Shown here: positions 35,092 through 44,759 of the stretch, in pieces | How the letters are laid out: each line of letters begins with the position of its first letter | How positions within the stretch are numbered: the stretch's first letter is position 1 | Origin: Kitasatospora sp. NBC_00374 | GTDB taxonomy: Bacteria; Actinomycetota; Actinomycetes; Streptomycetales; Streptomycetaceae | Length of the DNA stretch: 64,000 nt | Assembly: GCF_041434935.1 (NCBI RefSeq) | Contig: NZ_CP107964.1 | Coordinates: 4,154,001-4,218,000, forward strand | Direction of reading: 5' to 3' | Notes under the pieces: model-generated | Seen by the model: the letters and a program-made list of their open reading frames with translations, nothing else | Databases searched by the model: none | Told to the model about the DNA's origin: nothing | Position numbers and translations under genes: made by a program

Positions 35092-36738
35092 ATGAAGTCA
35101 GAGGTCAGCGACCGGGTGCCGGTCCTCATCGTGGGCGGCTCCCTGGTGGGGCTGTCCGCCTCACTCTTCCTGGGCCGGCTCGGTGTCGGACACCTCCTGG
35201 TGGAGAAGCACTCGGACACCTCGCACCACCCGCGCGGACGCGGCAACAACGTCCGGACGATGGAACTGTTCCGCGCGGCCGGCGTGGAGCAGGCGATCCG
35301 CGAGGCGGCCTCGGTGCTGGCCGACAACCACGGCATCCTGCAGGCCGACACCCTCACCGGCGCGGACCAGGAGTGGCTGTTCAAGGAGATCGACCCCGGC
35401 GGCGCGCTCGCCCGGTTCAGCCCGACCGGGTGGTGCCTGTGCAGCCAGAACGACCTGGAGCCGGTCCTGCTGCGGCGGGCCCGCGAGCTCGGCGGCGACC
35501 TGCGCTTCAGCACCGAGCTGGTGGAGTTCGAACAGGACGCCGACGGGGTGAGGGCCGTCCTGCGGAGCCGGGAGACCGGCGCGCTGCGGACCGTGCACGC
35601 CGACTACCTGATCGCCGCCGACGGGCCGCGCAGCCCCGCCCGCGAGCGGCTCGGCATCGGCCAGGATGGCCCCGGCGACCTGTTCCACAACGTCAGCATC
35701 ACCTTCCGCGCCAAGCGGCTCGCCGACGTGGTCGGCGACCGGCACTTCATCGCCTGCTACCTGACGAATCCTCAGGGGCCGGGCGCCCTGCTCCCGGTCG
35801 ACAACCAGGAGCAGTGGGTCTTCCACGCCCCCTGGAACCCGGACAGCGGCGAGACGCTGGAGGACTTCACCGACGAGCGCTGCACGGCCCACATCCGCGC
35901 GGCCGTCGGGGTGCCGGACCTGGAGGTCGAGATCACCGGAAAGGCCCCCTGGCACGCGGCCGAACGGGTGGCCGAACGCTACCGGTCCGGGCGGGTCTTC
36001 CTGGCCGGCGACTCCGCGCACGAGATGTCCCCCACCGGCGCGTTCGGCTCCAACACCGGCATCCAGGACGCCCACAACCTGGCCTGGAAGCTGGCCGCCG
36101 TGCTCGACGGCTGGGCCGGCCCCGGCCTGCTGGAGACGTACGGCGAGGAGCGGCGGCCGGTCGCGCGGGCCACCGGTGCGCGGGCCTCCGCCCGCTCCGC
36201 CGAGCACCGGCACCCCGGCTACGACGCGGCGCCCGGCACCGGACGCCAGAAGAACGTCCTGGCCGTCGCCCTCGGCTACCGCTACCCGGTGGGCGCGGTC
36301 GTGGGCACGGATCCGCAGGCGCCGCCGGTGCCCGACGGCTTCGCCTCGACCGGCGAGCCGGGCAGCCGCGCGCCGCACCTGTGGGTGCGCCGGGCGGGCG
36401 TGCGGATCTCCACCCTCGACCTGTTCGAGGACTCGATGGTGCTGCTCACCGGCCCCGACGGCGGTGCCTGGCAGGCCGCGGCGCAGCGGCTCGCACAGCG
36501 GCACGACATGCCGCTGGCCGCCTACCGGATCGGCCACGCGCCCGAGCACGAGCTCGCCCCGGAGGCCGGGCCCGGCTGGGCCGAGGCCTACGGCACGACC
36601 GCCGACGGCGCCGTCCTGGTGCGCCCGGACGGCTTCGTGGCCTGGCGGGCGTCCGAGGCCCAGGTGGCGGCCGGCCCCTCGGCGGCGGAGTCGGTGCTGG
36701 ACGAGGCGCTGCGCACGGTGCTGCGCCTCGGCGTGTGA
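35092..36738 (+). CDS. FAD-dependent aromatic polyketide hydroxylase (WhiE ORFVIII homologue)
   Basis: A 548-residue flavoprotein monooxygenase of the PHBH class. The nucleotide-binding motif V-P-V-L-I-V-G-G-S-L-V-G-L-S lies at residues 8-21. The D-G motif appears as LIAADGPRSPARERLG (about 177-192), and the FAD-phosphate motif FLAGDSAHEMSPTGAFG at about 303-319. The C-terminal thioredoxin-like domain is typical of the MhpA/RdmE group. It hydroxylates the pigment skeleton with NAD(P)H. It is divergent from the PKS operon exactly as in S. coelicolor whiE. ATG 35092 follows a moderately spaced GGAGTATTCG. Confidence 0.94.
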   Translation: MKSEVSDRVPVLIVGGSLVGLSASLFLGRLGVGHLLVEKHSDTSHHPRGRGNNVRTMELFRAAGVEQAIREAASVLADNHGILQADTLTGADQEWLFKEIDPGGALARFSPTGWCLCSQNDLEPVLLRRARELGGDLRFSTELVEFEQDADGVRAVLRSRETGALRTVHADYLIAADGPRSPARERLGIGQDGPGDLFHNVSITFRAKRLADVVGDRHFIACYLTNPQGPGALLPVDNQEQWVFHAPWNPDSGETLEDFTDERCTAHIRAAVGVPDLEVEITGKAPWHAAERVAERYRSGRVFLAGDSAHEMSPTGAFGSNTGIQDAHNLAWKLAAVLDGWAGPGLLETYGEERRPVARATGARASARSAEHRHPGYDAAPGTGRQKNVLAVALGYRYPVGAVVGTDPQAPPVPDGFASTGEPGSRAPHLWVRRAGVRISTLDLFEDSMVLLTGPDGGAWQAAAQRLAQRHDMPLAAYRIGHAPEHELAPEAGPGWAEAYGTTADGAVLVRPDGFVAWRASEAQVAAGPSAAESVLDEALRTVLRLGV

Positions 36739-36769
36739 GCGCGGGCGGGATGCGCAGCGCCTGACCGGT

Positions 36770-38374
36770 TCAGCGTTCGGCGCCGCCCCGGCTGCCGGCC
36801 CCGTCGGGGTCGGCAGCCTCCGCCTGTCCGCGGCGTGCCCGGCAGGCGACGGCGTCCGCGAGGGCCACCAGGAGGGCCAGGACGACGAAGCCGAGAGCCA
36901 TCAGCAGGCCCAGCTGGAAGGCGCCGGGCCAGTCGGCCCGATGGGTGCCCATCCAGGAGAAGAACACCGAGCCGACGGCGGCGATGCCGACGGCGGAGCC
37001 GATCCGCTGCGCGGTCTGCAGCACACCGCTGGCGCTGCCCGACCGGGCGACCGGGACCTGGCTGAGCGTCAGCGTCTGGTTCGGCGAGACGACCAGGCCG
37101 CTGCCCACACCGGCCACCAGCAGCGGCAGCGCCGTCGCCCAGCCGACGTACCGCCCGGACCAGACGTGGACGGTGACCGCCGCGGCGGCCAGCCCCAGCA
37201 CCACCAGCACCAGCCCGGCCGTCACCAGCGGCCTGCCGTACCGGTGCACCACCCGGCCGCCGATCGCCGCGGAGGCGGCCGAGCCGAGCGCGAACGGGGT
37301 GATCGCCAGGCCCGCGAGCAGCGCGCTGTAGTGCTCGCCGTTCTGCAGGTAGAGGCTGAAGACGAAGAAGATCGCGGTGAATCCGGCGAAGTAGACCAGC
37401 GAGAGCAGCACGCCCAGCGAGTACGAGCGGGCCCGGAACAGGCTCATCCGGACCACCGGCTCACGGTCGCGGCCGTAGTGGTGCTCCCAGCCGACGAAGG
37501 CCGCGAGCAGGACCACCGACGCCGGGATCAGCAGCCACTTGGCGTCGCCGTGCCACTGCTGTTCCACGAAGGGCAGCAGCAGGAGCAGGGTGCCTGCGCC
37601 CAGCAGGAGCACCCCGACGGGGTCGAAGTCACCGCGTCCGCGGGCGGGCTGCGGCGCGCCGCCCGCGGGGGGCAGGTCCGGGGAGACCGTCGGCCCGGGG
37701 AGCAGGTGATGGGCCAGGACGAGCGCGACCAGGCCGATCGGCAGGTTGACGAAGAAGACCCAGCGCCAGCCCTCCTCGGCGCCGAAGGCCTCGATCAGGA
37801 TCCCGCCCAGCAGCGGGCCGACGGCGGTCGAGATGCCGATGGTGGATCCCAGCATCCCGAAGGCCCGGCCGCGGTCCGGGCCGCGGAAGAGCTGCTGGAT
37901 GAACCCGGAGATCTGCGGGACCAGCAGGCCGCCCGCGACGCCCTGGGCGAACCGGGCGGTCACCAGCCAGGTCTCGTTCTGCGCGGCCCCGGCCACGGCG
38001 CTCGCCGCGGTGAACAGGGCGAGCCCGGTCATGAAGACGCCGCGTCGGCTGCGCGCGTCGCCGAGCCGCCCCGCCGGGACGAGCACCAGGCCGAAGGCCA
38101 GCGCGTACCCGGAGAGCACCCACTGCACACCGCTGTCCGAGAGCCGCAGGCCGGTCCGGACGGACGGCAGGGCGACGTTGACGATGCTGATGTCCAGCAG
38201 CGACATGAAGCCGGCCAGCAGGCAGACGAAGAGGGCCTGCCAGCGGCGGTCGTAGACCTCCGCCTCCCCGGGTCCGGCACCCGGCTGCGGGCCGGCCGGG
38301 GGGGTGCTGCCGGCTGCGTGGGGGCGCTGCCCGGCGTCGTCGGCGGAGGCGCCGGCGGGGGATGATGTGGTCAC
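36770..38374 (-). CDS. MFS drug/metabolite exporter (DHA2, 14-helix)
   Basis: A 534-residue transporter of the drug:H+ antiporter-2 family. About 14 hydrophobic segments begin with ALFVCLLAGFMSLLDISIVN, whose L-D-x-x-I/T-V-N-V-A-L-P motif is diagnostic. Motif A is G-R-L-G-D-A-R-S-R-R, and motif C-like Gly/Pro elements lie near GISTAVGPLLGGIL. A Pro/Ala-rich tail of about 50 residues precedes the first helix. The GTG at 38374 has AAAGG upstream. It converges on the hydroxylase gene 31 bases away, so pigment-intermediate export is possible but unproven. Confidence 0.9.
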   Translation of the reverse strand: MTTSSPAGASADDAGQRPHAAGSTPPAGPQPGAGPGEAEVYDRRWQALFVCLLAGFMSLLDISIVNVALPSVRTGLRLSDSGVQWVLSGYALAFGLVLVPAGRLGDARSRRGVFMTGLALFTAASAVAGAAQNETWLVTARFAQGVAGGLLVPQISGFIQQLFRGPDRGRAFGMLGSTIGISTAVGPLLGGILIEAFGAEEGWRWVFFVNLPIGLVALVLAHHLLPGPTVSPDLPPAGGAPQPARGRGDFDPVGVLLLGAGTLLLLLPFVEQQWHGDAKWLLIPASVVLLAAFVGWEHHYGRDREPVVRMSLFRARSYSLGVLLSLVYFAGFTAIFFVFSLYLQNGEHYSALLAGLAITPFALGSAASAAIGGRVVHRYGRPLVTAGLVLVVLGLAAAAVTVHVWSGRYVGWATALPLLVAGVGSGLVVSPNQTLTLSQVPVARSGSASGVLQTAQRIGSAVGIAAVGSVFFSWMGTHRADWPGAFQLGLLMALGFVVLALLVALADAVACRARRGQAEAADPDGAGSRGGAER

Positions 38375-38619
38375 GGTGGTGCCTTTCGCGACGCGGGCTG
38401 CCGACCAGCCCTTACCGATGGGTCGCGACGCCACTGCCGATGTCCTCGATCATCATGGCGGCGCGTCGGCCGTCCCCCGTGCGCCACGCCGTAGCGGGGG
38501 CGCGACCGGGGGCGCGACCGACCGGGGTTCACCCCGTCGCGCCGCCGGAGGTCCAGGCCAGGACCGTCTGTCCCGGCTCGGCGCTGCCGCCGTCACCGCG
38601 CCCCCGTGCCGCGGCGGCG

Positions 38620-40836
38620 TCAGCCCTCGGGGTTGAGGTGCGGCAGCACCCGGTCGAGCCAGCGCGGTGTCCACCAGGCCCACGTGCCGAGCAGTGTCAT
38701 CACGGCGGGCACCAGCAGGAGGCGGACGACGGTGGCGTCGATGAGCACGCTGACGGCCAGGCCGAGCCCGAGCATCTTGATGACGATGTTGTCGCTGACG
38801 ACGAACGCCGCGAAGACCGAGAACATGATGAGCGCGGCGCAGCTGATCACGCGGGCGGTGATCTCCAGGGCGTGGGCGACGCTCGCCTTGCTGTCCGCCG
38901 TCCGGGTCCAGGCCTCGTGGACGCGGGAGAGCAGGAAGATCTCGTAGTCCATGCTCAGGCCGAAGACGATGGCGAACATCATCATCGGCACGTAACTCTC
39001 GATCGGCACCTTGCCGTTGACACCCAGGGCGGGCCCGCCCCAGCCCCATTGGAAGACCGCGACCACCACGCCGTAGGAGGCGGAGATGGACAGCAGGTTG
39101 AGGACGGCGGCCTTGAGCGCGACCAGGGGGCCGCGGAAGACCAGCAGGATGATCAGGAAGGCCAGGCCGACCACCACCGCGATGATCACCGGGAGCCGGG
39201 CGGACACGATGTCGAGGAAGTCGACCTGGCCCGCCGTACTGCCGGTCACGTAGCCCTCGGCCGGGGTGCCCGCCACGGCCTCCGGCAGGACGGTGTCCCG
39301 GAGCCGGTTGACCAGGTGGGTGGTGTTCTCGTCCTGCGGCACGGTCGAGGAGTAGACGGTGCCGAACAGGACCTCGCCGTCCGGGGTCGGCTGGAGCGGG
39401 GTGACGCTGGAGGAGCCCGGCACGCCGGTGAGCGCCTGCTGGACGGTGGCGGACTGCGCGGCGCGGTCGGCCGACGGCACGGCGGTCTGGTCGACCACCA
39501 CGGTCAGCGGCCCGTTGGAGCCGGGGCCGAACGCGTCGGTCATCAGGTCGAAGGCCCGCCGGTCGGTGAACGTGATCGGGTCGGCTCCGTCGTCGATGTG
39601 CCCGAGCTGGATGGAGAACACCGGGATCGCCAGGACCGCGATCACCACCACGCCGCCGACCAGGAAGGACCAGGGCCGGAACTCGACCCGCCGTGCGTAC
39701 CGGTGCCAGAAGCCCTTGGCCTCCTCCCCCGGGCCGGCCGAGGACTCGGCGACGGGGGTGCGCACCCGGAAGCGGTCGATCCGTGGGCCGATCAGGCCGA
39801 GCAGGGCTGGCAGCAGGGTGAGCGCGCCGAGCACCGCGGAGACCACGGTCACGGCGGCCGCGAGGCCGAGTTTGGTGATGAAGGTGACGCCGGAGGCCGA
39901 GAGGCCGGTGAGCGCGACGATGACCGTGCAGCCGGAGACCAGCACGGCCCGGCCACTGGTCGACACCGCGCGGCCGGCCGAGGCGATCGGGTCCATGCCG
40001 TCCATCAGGTCCTGGCGGTGACGGGTGATCAGGAAGAGGGCGTAGTCGATGCCCACCCCCAGACCGATCATGGTGGCCAGGGTCGGCGAGACGGTGGCGA
40101 AGGTGGTCAGTGCCGCCAGCAGGCCGAGGCAGGCCAGTCCGACGATCACCCCGATCAGTGCGGTGACCAGGGGCAGACCGGCCGCGATCACGCTGCCGAA
40201 CCCGATCAGCAGGACCAGGATCGCGACGCCGAAGCCGATCGCCTCGCTGGTCCGGTCGTCCGCCACGGGCCGGGCCAGCTCGCCCAGCGACCCGCCGTAC
40301 TCCACGTCCACGCCGGCCGCCCGCAGCGGGGCGACGGCGTCGTCGATCCCGGTCAGGTACGGATCCCCGAGGGTGCTGGGGTTGGCGTCGAAGCGGATGG
40401 TGATGAAGCCCGTCAGACCGTCGGCGGAGAGCGGGCCGGTGGGCTGGGAGGGCACCGTGAGCGGGTTCTGGACCGAGGTCACGTGCGGCAGCTGCTGCAG
40501 AGCGGCGACCACCTGACCGATCTGGCTCTGGAACGTACTGAGCGGCTGGGCGTCGTTCAGCACCACGGGCGAGCTGTAGGCGCCGACCGAGGGGTTGTGC
40601 TCCTGCAGGAGGCTCTGCCCGATGCTGGACTGCGAGCCGGGGAGGGAGAAGTCGTCCGAGTACTCGCCGCCGTGCAGCCGGTTGACCGCCTGGAGGCCGC
40701 CGAGCGCCACCAGCCAGATCACCAGGACGATCACCCAGTGGCGGGCGCACCAGGAGCCGAGGCGCCAGAGTGCGCCGGCGTCGGCGGGGGTGGTGGCGGC
40801 GCCGGCGGGGGCGGACGGACGGTGGGGCACGGGCAT
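38620..40836 (-). CDS. MMPL-family RND-type exporter
   Basis: A 738-residue MmpL/YdfJ-like transporter with two repeats, each of one helix, a large extracellular domain and five helices. The second helix block of each repeat contains the proton-relay-like [11 protein letters not shown] (about 280) and [13 protein letters not shown] (about 625). These proteins export lipids or polyketides. GGGAG stands five bases before ATG 40836; the frame is open another 15 codons upstream. No TetR partner is adjacent. It lies in the same direction as the MFS gene with 245 bases between them, in which no gene is seen. Confidence 0.92.
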   Translation of the reverse strand: MPVPHRPSAPAGAATTPADAGALWRLGSWCARHWVIVLVIWLVALGGLQAVNRLHGGEYSDDFSLPGSQSSIGQSLLQEHNPSVGAYSSPVVLNDAQPLSTFQSQIGQVVAALQQLPHVTSVQNPLTVPSQPTGPLSADGLTGFITIRFDANPSTLGDPYLTGIDDAVAPLRAAGVDVEYGGSLGELARPVADDRTSEAIGFGVAILVLLIGFGSVIAAGLPLVTALIGVIVGLACLGLLAALTTFATVSPTLATMIGLGVGIDYALFLITRHRQDLMDGMDPIASAGRAVSTSGRAVLVSGCTVIVALTGLSASGVTFITKLGLAAAVTVVSAVLGALTLLPALLGLIGPRIDRFRVRTPVAESSAGPGEEAKGFWHRYARRVEFRPWSFLVGGVVVIAVLAIPVFSIQLGHIDDGADPITFTDRRAFDLMTDAFGPGSNGPLTVVVDQTAVPSADRAAQSATVQQALTGVPGSSSVTPLQPTPDGEVLFGTVYSSTVPQDENTTHLVNRLRDTVLPEAVAGTPAEGYVTGSTAGQVDFLDIVSARLPVIIAVVVGLAFLIILLVFRGPLVALKAAVLNLLSISASYGVVVAVFQWGWGGPALGVNGKVPIESYVPMMMFAIVFGLSMDYEIFLLSRVHEAWTRTADSKASVAHALEITARVISCAALIMFSVFAAFVVSDNIVIKMLGLGLAVSVLIDATVVRLLLVPAVMTLLGTWAWWTPRWLDRVLPHLNPEG

Positions 40837-40968
40837 TCGCTCTCCCGGAGGGCTCCGGGCGGTCGCCCGTACGGTCGGCACTCAGTAATGTCGCTTTTCT
40901 GACGATACGTACCATCAGGCCGGCCGATTCCGTCGACACGCACCGCCGGACGAGTGGCCGATCGGCCG

Positions 40969-41568
40969 TCAGATGCCGAGGCGCTCGGCCCGGGTGGCCG
41001 CATGGTCGAGCAGCCGGTGCACGTCGGCCTGGGTGGTGCCGGCGGCGTCGTTGTACTCGTCCGGGGAGCCGACGGGCCGGCCGGTCGCGTGCAGCACCTC
41101 CATCACCTGGGTGCGGGCCCGGCGGGCGGTGTACGGCGTGCCGTAGCCGTGGGCGAGGACGGCGGCCTGGGCGCCGAGCAGGCAGACCCGGCCCTCGCAG
41201 TCCCACATCGCGCCCTGCAGCCAGCCGGCGTCGGCGAGGTAACGGGAGGTCAGCCGGAGGTGACCGGCCACCGTGACGTCGACGGGGCGGGCCGGGCGGC
41301 GGGCCAGCCGGTCCAGGAACGTCCGGCGGGGGAGGGCGTGGCCCGCGTTCCAGGGCACCGCGACGCTGCCGAGCGGGCAGACGTAGGGAGCCGGCAGGCG
41401 GGCCGGCGCCGGGAGGGAGGCCAGGTACGCCTCGACCTCGGCGACGAGGCCGCAGGCCTCGGCGGTGAGCACCGGGCGGTCGGCGCTCACCGCCGAGGCA
41501 GGGAAGGCCGAGGAGGCGGGCGAGGCGGGGGAGGTGACGGGCAGGATGGCGGGCATGCGGCGCTCCAT
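40969..41568 (-). CDS. DUF6197-like hypothetical protein
   Basis: A 199-residue soluble protein. After a low-complexity Ala/Pro/Ser segment (residues 5-35), the conserved part is RYLADAGWLQGAMWDCEGRV then CLLGAQAAVLAHGYGTP, resembling the actinobacterial DUF6197 pattern (G-W-x-x-G-x-W-x-x-x-x-G-x-x-C-L-x-G-A). An N-terminal repeat unit with C-P-L-G-S-V-A-V-P-W precedes it. The function is unknown. The ATG at 41568 was chosen because a downstream ATG lies five codons in and the upstream in-frame sequence is low quality. Divergent from the S9 peptidase gene. Confidence 0.7.
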   Translation of the reverse strand: MERRMPAILPVTSPASPASSAFPASAVSADRPVLTAEACGLVAEVEAYLASLPAPARLPAPYVCPLGSVAVPWNAGHALPRRTFLDRLARRPARPVDVTVAGHLRLTSRYLADAGWLQGAMWDCEGRVCLLGAQAAVLAHGYGTPYTARRARTQVMEVLHATGRPVGSPDEYNDAAGTTQADVHRLLDHAATRAERLGI

Positions 41569-41743
41569 TTGTCCGGGTTTAGCAGCATTCCTTGATAACC
41601 CGAACCCCGGCCGAGGGCGCGTCGGGCCAGGTCCGGCCGCGTGTCCGGCGGCGCCCGGCCCCCGCGGCCGACGCACTCCCCCGGCGCGAACAGCCCGCCC
41701 CCGCGCGTTCCGCTACCTGCCGCCGATCGGGTTGGATGGGGTC

Positions 41744-43561
41744 ATGAGCGAGGAGACAAGCGCCGCACCGGCGTGGGAGCAGCGGTTCCGGGCAGCGCGG
41801 GTATCGCTGCCGGACTGGGCCGACCACGCCCCCGAACGTGCGCTGTACGTGTCGAACGCGACCGGGACCTACGAGGTGTACGCCTGGGACCGCACGACCG
41901 ACCACCACCGCCGGGCGACCGACCGGCCGACCGGCACCACCGACGCCGAGCTGAGCCCGGACGGCGAGTGGGTCTGGTGGTTCGACGACACCGACGGCGA
42001 CGAGCTCGGCGTCTGGCGCCGGCAGCCCTTCGCCGGCGGGCCGGACGAGGAGGCCGTCCCCGGCGTGCCCGCCGCCTACTCCACCGGTCTCGCCCTGGGC
42101 CGGGACGGCACGGTGGTGATCGGCACCTCCGGCGAGGAGGACGGCACCGAGCTGTACCTGCGCCGCCCGGGATCCGCGAAGGCCGAGGTGATCTACCGCC
42201 ACGCCGAGTACGGCGGGCTCGGCGACCTCTCGTACGACAGCTCGCTGCTGGCGTTCGAGCACACCGAGCACGGCGACGCCATGCACGCCGCGATCCGGGT
42301 GATCCGGACCGCCGACGGCTCGGCCGTCGCCGAGCTGGACGAGGTGACCGGGCGGCCGGATCCGCGCGGGCTGGTCTGCCTCGGTTTCGCCCCCGCGGAC
42401 GGCGACACCCGGCTGCTGCTCGCGCACCAGCGCCGCGGCCGCTGGGAGCCGGTGGTCTACGACCTCGCCACCGGGACGGAGAGCGCGCTGCCGCTCCACG
42501 ACGAGCAGGGCCGGGAGTTCCCCGGCGACCTCTCGGCGCAGTGGCGGCCGGGCGCGGCGGCACTGCTGATCGAGCACGAGTACGAGGCCCGCAGCGAGCT
42601 GTTCTCGTACGAGCTCGCGACCGCGACGCTGACCCGGCTGGACACCCCGCGCGGCACCGTCGCCGGAGCGACCGCCCGGCCGGACGGCACGGTGGAGTTC
42701 CTCTGGTCCTCCGCGGCCGAGCCCTCGGTGGTCCGGTCCACCTCCGGCGCGGTGGTGCTGCGGGCACCCGGGCCGGTACCGCCCGGCTCGGTACCGGTCG
42801 AGGACGTCTGGGTGGACGGGCCGGGCGGGCGGGTGCACGCGCTGGTCCAGCGGCCGGACGGCGTGGGCCCGTTCCCGACCGTCTTCGAGGTGCACGGCGG
42901 CCCGACCCACCACGACAGCGACTCCTTCGCCGCCGGTCCGGCCGCCTGGCTGGACCACGGCTTCGCCGTCGTCCGGGTCAACTACCGCGGCTCCACCGGC
43001 TACGGCCAGGCCTGGACGGACGCGCTGCGCGAGCGGGTCGGCCTGATCGAGCTGGAGGACATCGGCGCCGTCCGGGAGTGGGCGATCGCCTCCGGCCTGG
43101 CGGACCCGGAGCGGCTGGTGCTCTCCGGCGGCTCCTGGGGCGGCTACCTGACCCTGCTGGGCCTGGGCGTACAGCCCGAGCACTGGACGCTCGGCCTGGC
43201 CGCCGTCCCGGTGGCGGACTACCTGACCGCGTACGCCGACGAGATGGAGGCGCTCAAGTCCCTGGACCGCACGCTCTTCGGCGGCACCCCGGAGGAGGTC
43301 CCGGCGCGCTGGCACGCCTCCTCGCCGCTCAGCTACGTCGACCAGGTCCGGGCGCCGGTGTACATCAGCGCCGGGGTGAACGACCCCCGGTGCCCGATCC
43401 GGCAGATCGACAACTACGTGCAGCGGCTCACCGAGCTGGACAAGGTGCACGAGGTGTACCGGTTCGACGCCGGGCACGGCTCCCTGGTCGTCGAGGAGCG
43501 GATCAAACAGCTCCGACTGGAGATCGACTTCGTCCGCCGCCACCTCGGGGAGAGCGCGTGA
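41744..43561 (+). CDS. S9-family prolyl oligopeptidase-like peptidase
   Basis: A 605-residue cytosolic peptidase: an N-terminal seven-bladed beta-propeller (about 30-345) with WD-like DG repeats and a C-terminal alpha/beta hydrolase domain. The catalytic triad is Ser464 (SGGSWGGYLT), Asp547 (GVNDPRCP) and His578 (DAGHGSLV). HGGPTHHDSDSF forms the oxyanion strand. It resembles acylaminoacyl-peptidase/DPP-like members; exact specificity is unknown. ATG 41744 was chosen at the conserved start. The stop overlaps the following lipoprotein gene by GTGA, so the two are co-translated. Confidence 0.93.
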   Translation: MSEETSAAPAWEQRFRAARVSLPDWADHAPERALYVSNATGTYEVYAWDRTTDHHRRATDRPTGTTDAELSPDGEWVWWFDDTDGDELGVWRRQPFAGGPDEEAVPGVPAAYSTGLALGRDGTVVIGTSGEEDGTELYLRRPGSAKAEVIYRHAEYGGLGDLSYDSSLLAFEHTEHGDAMHAAIRVIRTADGSAVAELDEVTGRPDPRGLVCLGFAPADGDTRLLLAHQRRGRWEPVVYDLATGTESALPLHDEQGREFPGDLSAQWRPGAAALLIEHEYEARSELFSYELATATLTRLDTPRGTVAGATARPDGTVEFLWSSAAEPSVVRSTSGAVVLRAPGPVPPGSVPVEDVWVDGPGGRVHALVQRPDGVGPFPTVFEVHGGPTHHDSDSFAAGPAAWLDHGFAVVRVNYRGSTGYGQAWTDALRERVGLIELEDIGAVREWAIASGLADPERLVLSGGSWGGYLTLLGLGVQPEHWTLGLAAVPVADYLTAYADEMEALKSLDRTLFGGTPEEVPARWHASSPLSYVDQVRAPVYISAGVNDPRCPIRQIDNYVQRLTELDKVHEVYRFDAGHGSLVVEERIKQLRLEIDFVRRHLGESA

Positions 43562-43893
43562 ACCGGACCGGACGCGGCGGCGTCGCCACCACCGTGGCCG
43601 TGGTGCTCACCCTGCTGCTGACCGCCAGCGGCTGCGCCTCGGACGACGGCTACGACGACTGCTACCAGGCCCTCGCCGCACCCGCGCAGGCGCTGGACAA
43701 GAGCGGCAAGAGCGGGGGCGGGAGCAAGAGCAGCGGCAGCAAGGGCTCGAAGAGCTCCAAGAGCACCCGGACGGTGCACCACCACACCGACTCGCACAGC
43801 GACGGCGACGGCGACGGGTGCGGCAGGCCCGCACCCAGCCCGACACCGTCCAAGGTGCCGCTGCCCGTGGTGAGCCCGAGCGCGAAGCGGTAG
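43558..43893 (+). CDS. Small secreted lipoprotein, Ser/Lys and His/Asp-rich
   Basis: A 111-residue lipoprotein with signal peptide and lipobox LTASGC (Cys at about residue 27). The mature part contains two Cys early (DDCYQAL), then a Gly/Ser/Lys low-complexity tract (S-G-K-S-G-G-G-S-K-S-S-G-S), then a His/Asp tract (VHHHTDSHSDGDGDGCG) and a Pro/Ser tail. The His/Asp stretch could bind metal. GTG 43558 is embedded in the peptidase stop codon. The function is unknown; coupling to the peptidase suggests shared regulation rather than a known complex. Confidence 0.78.
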   Translation: MNRTGRGGVATTVAVVLTLLLTASGCASDDGYDDCYQALAAPAQALDKSGKSGGGSKSSGSKGSKSSKSTRTVHHHTDSHSDGDGDGCGRPAPSPTPSKVPLPVVSPSAKR

Positions 43894-43903
43894 CCCTGCG
43901 GGG

Positions 43904-44677
43904 CTACAGGGCCGGGTCCAGTCCGAGGGCCCGGTCCTGGACCGCCTCCGCCTCGCGGCGGACCAGGCGGTACCACATGAAGACCACGAAGCCCGCGAAG
44001 ACGAACCACTCCAGGGTGTAGCCGAGGTTCTGGAAGGCCCGCAGGCTCAGCCCGTCGCCGCCCTGCGGCCGGACCGTCGGGACGGCGGTCAGGCCGGCCG
44101 GCGCCTCGTCGGCCGCCACCCAGCCGTCGTACACGGGGTAGGGCAGCGCATTGACCAGGGTGGCCGGGCTGATGGTGCCGAGCTGGCCGGCGGGCAGGCC
44201 GCCGGCCACCGCACCGCCGCTGCCGCTGGTCTCCGGCGCCTGCAGCCGGCCGGTCACGCTGACCGCGCCGCCCGGCACCTGCGGGGCGGCGCCCGGCTCG
44301 CCGGCGGCCCAGCCGCGGACCACCGCGACAGCGCGGCCGTCCGGGGTGCGCAGCGGGGTGAGGACGTAGTAGCCCTGGCGCCCGTCGACCGTGCGGTTGG
44401 GCACCAGCAGCTGGCGGGCGGCGTCGTAGTCGCCGGTGACGGTGACCGCCCGGCCGACGGTGTCGGTGCTCACCCGGGCCTGCTCGCCGTCCAGGACGGT
44501 GCCGAGCGGGACGGCCGGACCGGTGGCGGCGGCCGCGTCCGCCAGGTCGCGCTGGGTGCCGACCCGGTCCTCGAAGCGCCCGAGCTGCCAGGAGCCGAGC
44601 AGCAGGCAGACCACGATGGCGACCAGGCCGACGGCGGTGCCGCCCAGCCAGCGCGGGGTCAGGAGAAACCGGTACAC
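43904..44677 (-). CDS. SURF1-family cytochrome oxidase assembly factor
   Basis: A 257-residue membrane protein with one helix near each end, as in SURF1. The start VYRFLLTPRWLGG precedes helix one, with G-S-W-Q-L-G-R-F-E-D-R as the conserved exit motif. R-Q-L-L-V-P-N-R and V-V-R-G-W follow, and the second helix is LEWFVFAGFVVFMWYRL with L-V-R-R-E-A-E-A-V-Q. It helps insert haem a into the aa3 oxidase. The GTG at 44677 gives the conserved start; an in-frame GTG at 44695 is possible. Convergent with the lipoprotein gene. Confidence 0.9.
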   Translation of the reverse strand: MYRFLLTPRWLGGTAVGLVAIVVCLLLGSWQLGRFEDRVGTQRDLADAAAATGPAVPLGTVLDGEQARVSTDTVGRAVTVTGDYDAARQLLVPNRTVDGRQGYYVLTPLRTPDGRAVAVVRGWAAGEPGAAPQVPGGAVSVTGRLQAPETSGSGGAVAGGLPAGQLGTISPATLVNALPYPVYDGWVAADEAPAGLTAVPTVRPQGGDGLSLRAFQNLGYTLEWFVFAGFVVFMWYRLVRREAEAVQDRALGLDPAL

Positions 44678-44759
44678 ACCCCCCACCGTAACCACTGCTC
44701 ACCCCGGCCCCGCCGCCGGGTCCGCCGGGCCACCGTCCGGCGGAGCCGTGCTCCGGCCG

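Noticed and set aside
38362-41206. Long frames on both strands overlapping the MMPL gene
   Set aside because: Only the minus-strand frame ending at 38620 shows transmembrane helices and RND motifs; the others are composition shadows.
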